A stretch of DNA of 6,618 nucleotides from positions 1 to 6,618 of the forward strand of contig JAKEGI010000217.1 in NCBI GenBank assembly GCA_022615595.1. Reading direction: 5' to 3'. The notes under the pieces are model-generated. The model was not told the origin of the DNA. It was given only the letters and a program-made list of their open reading frames with translations, and did no database searches. The position numbers were made by a program, and so were the translations under genes. This document shows, piece after piece, positions 4,910-6,618 of the stretch (within the stretch, counting starts at the first letter, position 1; each line of letters starts with the position of its first letter). Source of the DNA: Bacteroidales bacterium. GTDB taxonomy: Bacteria > Bacteroidota > Bacteroidia > Bacteroidales > VadinHA17.

Positions 4910-6618
4910 ATGACTGACAAGACACTCACCGTAGAGGGTATGAACTGTGCGTCATGTGCAGCACATGTGGAGAAAGCCGCAGGCAAGGTTGCAGGCATTT
5001 CATTTGTCAACGTCAACCTTGCCACTGGAAGGATGACTGTCAGATACGATGAGAAGAAAGCCTCTGTTGCTGACCTCATGACCGCCGTTGACAGGGCGGG
5101 GTACAAGGTCATTGATGATGAGAAAGGGAGGAAGGCTCTCCGGCCGGAGACGGAACTGCTGAGGAACAGGCTTGTCTGGTCCCTTATCTTTACCATCCCG
5201 TTATTACTTCTCACTATGTCTTACATGGCTGGCGCCGGACTACCTGATACAATTTCACCCGACAGCCACCCGCTGGTCTTTGCACTTCTGCAGTTGTTGC
5301 TGACAACCCCGGTTGTCATTGCCGGAAAGAGCTTTTATATGACCGGGACGAAGACTCTTTCCAGAGGAAACCCGGGCATGGATACCCTTGTGGCAATGGG
5401 CACCGCCGCAGCATTTTTTTACAGTCTCTACGCCACCCTACGTATCGCCGGAGGCGAGACACATCACGTACATCACCTCTATTTTGAGTCTGCCGCCACC
5501 ATCCTGACACTTATAACCCTGGGCAGGTTCCTCGAGTCGAGGTCAAAGGGCAGGGCCGGCAGCGCAATAAAAAAGCTTCTGTCACTGGCGCCGCAACTCG
5601 CAACTGTCATACGTGACGGAAAGGAGAAGACTGTGCCGGCTTCAAAGGTTGTGCCGGGTGACCTGGTGGTGGTCAAACCCGGCGAACGCTTCCCTGTTGA
5701 CGGTGTCGTCACCGAAGGAACAACGTCAGCTGATGAGTCTCTGCTGACAGGTGAGAGCATCCCCGTCGAGAAGAGCATCGGGTCAGAGATCACCGGAGCC
5801 AGCATCAATGTGCACGGATCAGTGATTTACCAAGCCACCCGTGTCGGCAGCGATACAACACTGGCACAGATTATAAGGCTTGTTGAGGCAGCACAGGGAT
5901 CCAAAGCACCCATTGCCAGACTGGCAGACAAGATTTCCGGCATCTTTGTCCCTGTTGTTATGTCACTGGCTATCATCACTTTTGCTGCATGGTATATTGC
6001 AACAGGCGACTTTCAGTTCTCCTTTACCGTACTTATATCTGTCCTCATCATCGCATGTCCCTGTGCCCTCGGTCTGGCTACACCGGTGGCTGTCATGGTA
6101 GGTACCGGCAGAGGGGCAGAAAATGGCATACTGATAAAGAGCGGAGCGGCACTCGAGACCGCCCGCAAAGCCACCACGATAGTCCTCGATAAGACCGGCA
6201 CGATCACAACCGGCAGGCCCGTCGTTACCGATGTTGTCATGACAGGGTCATATGACTTGCCCGGACTGCTTACCCTGGCTGCCTCGGCTGAGCGCAGGTC
6301 TGAACACCCTGCAGCAAAGGCTGTCATGGCATATGCTGAAGAGAAGGGAGTAGCAGCCGTGCAGCCGGATAGGTTCACTGCCCTGCCTGGTTTCGGCGTC
6401 GAGGCCTCCACCGCAGGCCAGCATCTGCTCGCCGGAAGCAGGAGGCTCATGGCAGATAGGAAGATTGATTTAATCAGTGCCGATAAGAAGGCCGGACATC
6501 TTGCAGGCGAAGGCAAGACTTTGCTCTACATTGCCGTCAGCGGACGATGCGAAGGGGTGATAGCCATCGCCGACACTATACGCCCGCGGTCACGGGAGGC
6601 GATAAAAGAACTGATGGC
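4910..6618 (+). CDS. copA: Copper-translocating P1B-type ATPase (CopA-like), 3' truncated
   Basis: I translated one uninterrupted frame from the ATG at 4910 to the window end: 569 residues plus a partial codon. An N-terminal heavy-metal-associated domain carries GMNCASC (10-16; C13 and C16 bind metal) and reads straight from this start. Membrane helices lie at about 88-107, 122-141, 157-178, 191-212, 345-366 and 373-393. The actuator domain holds LLTGES with TGE at 280-282. Helix six carries CPC (383-385), the transmembrane Cu(I) site, followed by ALGLATP. The phosphorylation motif is DKTGTIT (427-433, D427 phosphorylated). The nucleotide domain shows E461, SEHP (H466) and GFG (494-496), the ATP-binding set of P1B pumps. 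The pump should export Cu(I), possibly Ag(I), from the cytoplasm using ATP. GDGxND and the last two helices, which confirm metal specificity, lie beyond the window. Oddities are DKTGTIT instead of the usual DKTGTLT, GS at 509-510 where GN is common, and HHVHH at 185-189 in an external loop. The gene is divergent from the CNNM-type operon. Confidence 0.94.
   Translation, partial: MTDKTLTVEGMNCASCAAHVEKAAGKVAGISFVNVNLATGRMTVRYDEKKASVADLMTAVDRAGYKVIDDEKGRKALRPETELLRNRLVWSLIFTIPLLLLTMSYMAGAGLPDTISPDSHPLVFALLQLLLTTPVVIAGKSFYMTGTKTLSRGNPGMDTLVAMGTAAAFFYSLYATLRIAGGETHHVHHLYFESAATILTLITLGRFLESRSKGRAGSAIKKLLSLAPQLATVIRDGKEKTVPASKVVPGDLVVVKPGERFPVDGVVTEGTTSADESLLTGESIPVEKSIGSEITGASINVHGSVIYQATRVGSDTTLAQIIRLVEAAQGSKAPIARLADKISGIFVPVVMSLAIITFAAWYIATGDFQFSFTVLISVLIIACPCALGLATPVAVMVGTGRGAENGILIKSGAALETARKATTIVLDKTGTITTGRPVVTDVVMTGSYDLPGLLTLAASAERRSEHPAAKAVMAYAEEKGVAAVQPDRFTALPGFGVEASTAGQHLLAGSRRLMADRKIDLISADKKAGHLAGEGKTLLYIAVSGRCEGVIAIADTIRPRSREAIKELM

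Noticed and set aside
6013..6516. Minus-strand open frame of 167 codons opposite the copper ATPase
   Set aside because: It lies entirely antisense to the strongly supported P-type ATPase frame (CPC, DKTGT and SEHP motifs), shows no family motif and is rich in Ala/Ser/Pro, as expected for a shadow frame. The same applies to the minus-strand frames at 4903-5214, 5316-5510 and 5479-5808.
4910..6618. Possible frameshift in the ATPase
   Set aside because: Codon-by-codon reading from 4910 stays open to the window end with all domains in order, so the gene is only truncated by the window edge.

Overview
The window looks like chromosomal DNA of a member of the Bacteroidota. I infer this from four things. 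The truncated Crp/Fnr-type regulator resembles those of this phylum. There is a near-perfect Bacteroidota-type -7 box (TATCTTTG) upstream of a membrane-protein operon. Clear Shine-Dalgarno sequences are scarce. The protein families present fit. No rRNA, tRNA or other lineage marker is present, so nothing finer than phylum is justified.

Layout, left to right. (1) 1-384 (+): the C-terminal part of a Crp/Fnr-family transcription regulator, cut by the window edge and followed by a weak hairpin-plus-T terminator. (2) 385-611: AT-rich spacer with two further dyads. (3) 612-1115 (+): a small, low-GC lipoprotein of unknown function. (4) 1116-1193: a short, very GC-rich spacer where base composition changes abruptly. 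(5) 1194-2291 (+): a 365-residue GNAT-like protein that appears to hold two acetyltransferase-type modules. (6) 2314-4744 (-): a two-gene operon, CNNM/CorC-type protein (DUF21 + CBS pair + CorC_HlyC) then a DUF819 membrane protein, with one base between stop and start. (7) 4745-4909: a divergent promoter region. (8) 4910-6618 (+): a P1B-type copper ATPase (CopA-like) reading in one uninterrupted frame and cut by the right edge before its GDGxND motif and last membrane helices.

Functionally, the right two thirds has a membrane ion-transport theme. A Cu(I) exporter is divergent from a CNNM-family protein (a family linked to divalent-cation efflux), which is coupled to a DUF819 transporter-like protein of unknown substrate. 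Whether they share regulation cannot be decided from sequence alone. The left part (to about 1115) is clearly AT-richer than the rest and contains the only gene I cannot place in a family.

I see no CRISPR array, RNA gene, transposase, integrase or toxin-antitoxin pair, and no convincing new multi-gene system. The most interesting items are the coupled CNNM-DUF819 pair, the composition junction with the orphan lipoprotein, the His cluster in an external loop of the copper ATPase, and the repeat-rich divergent control region.
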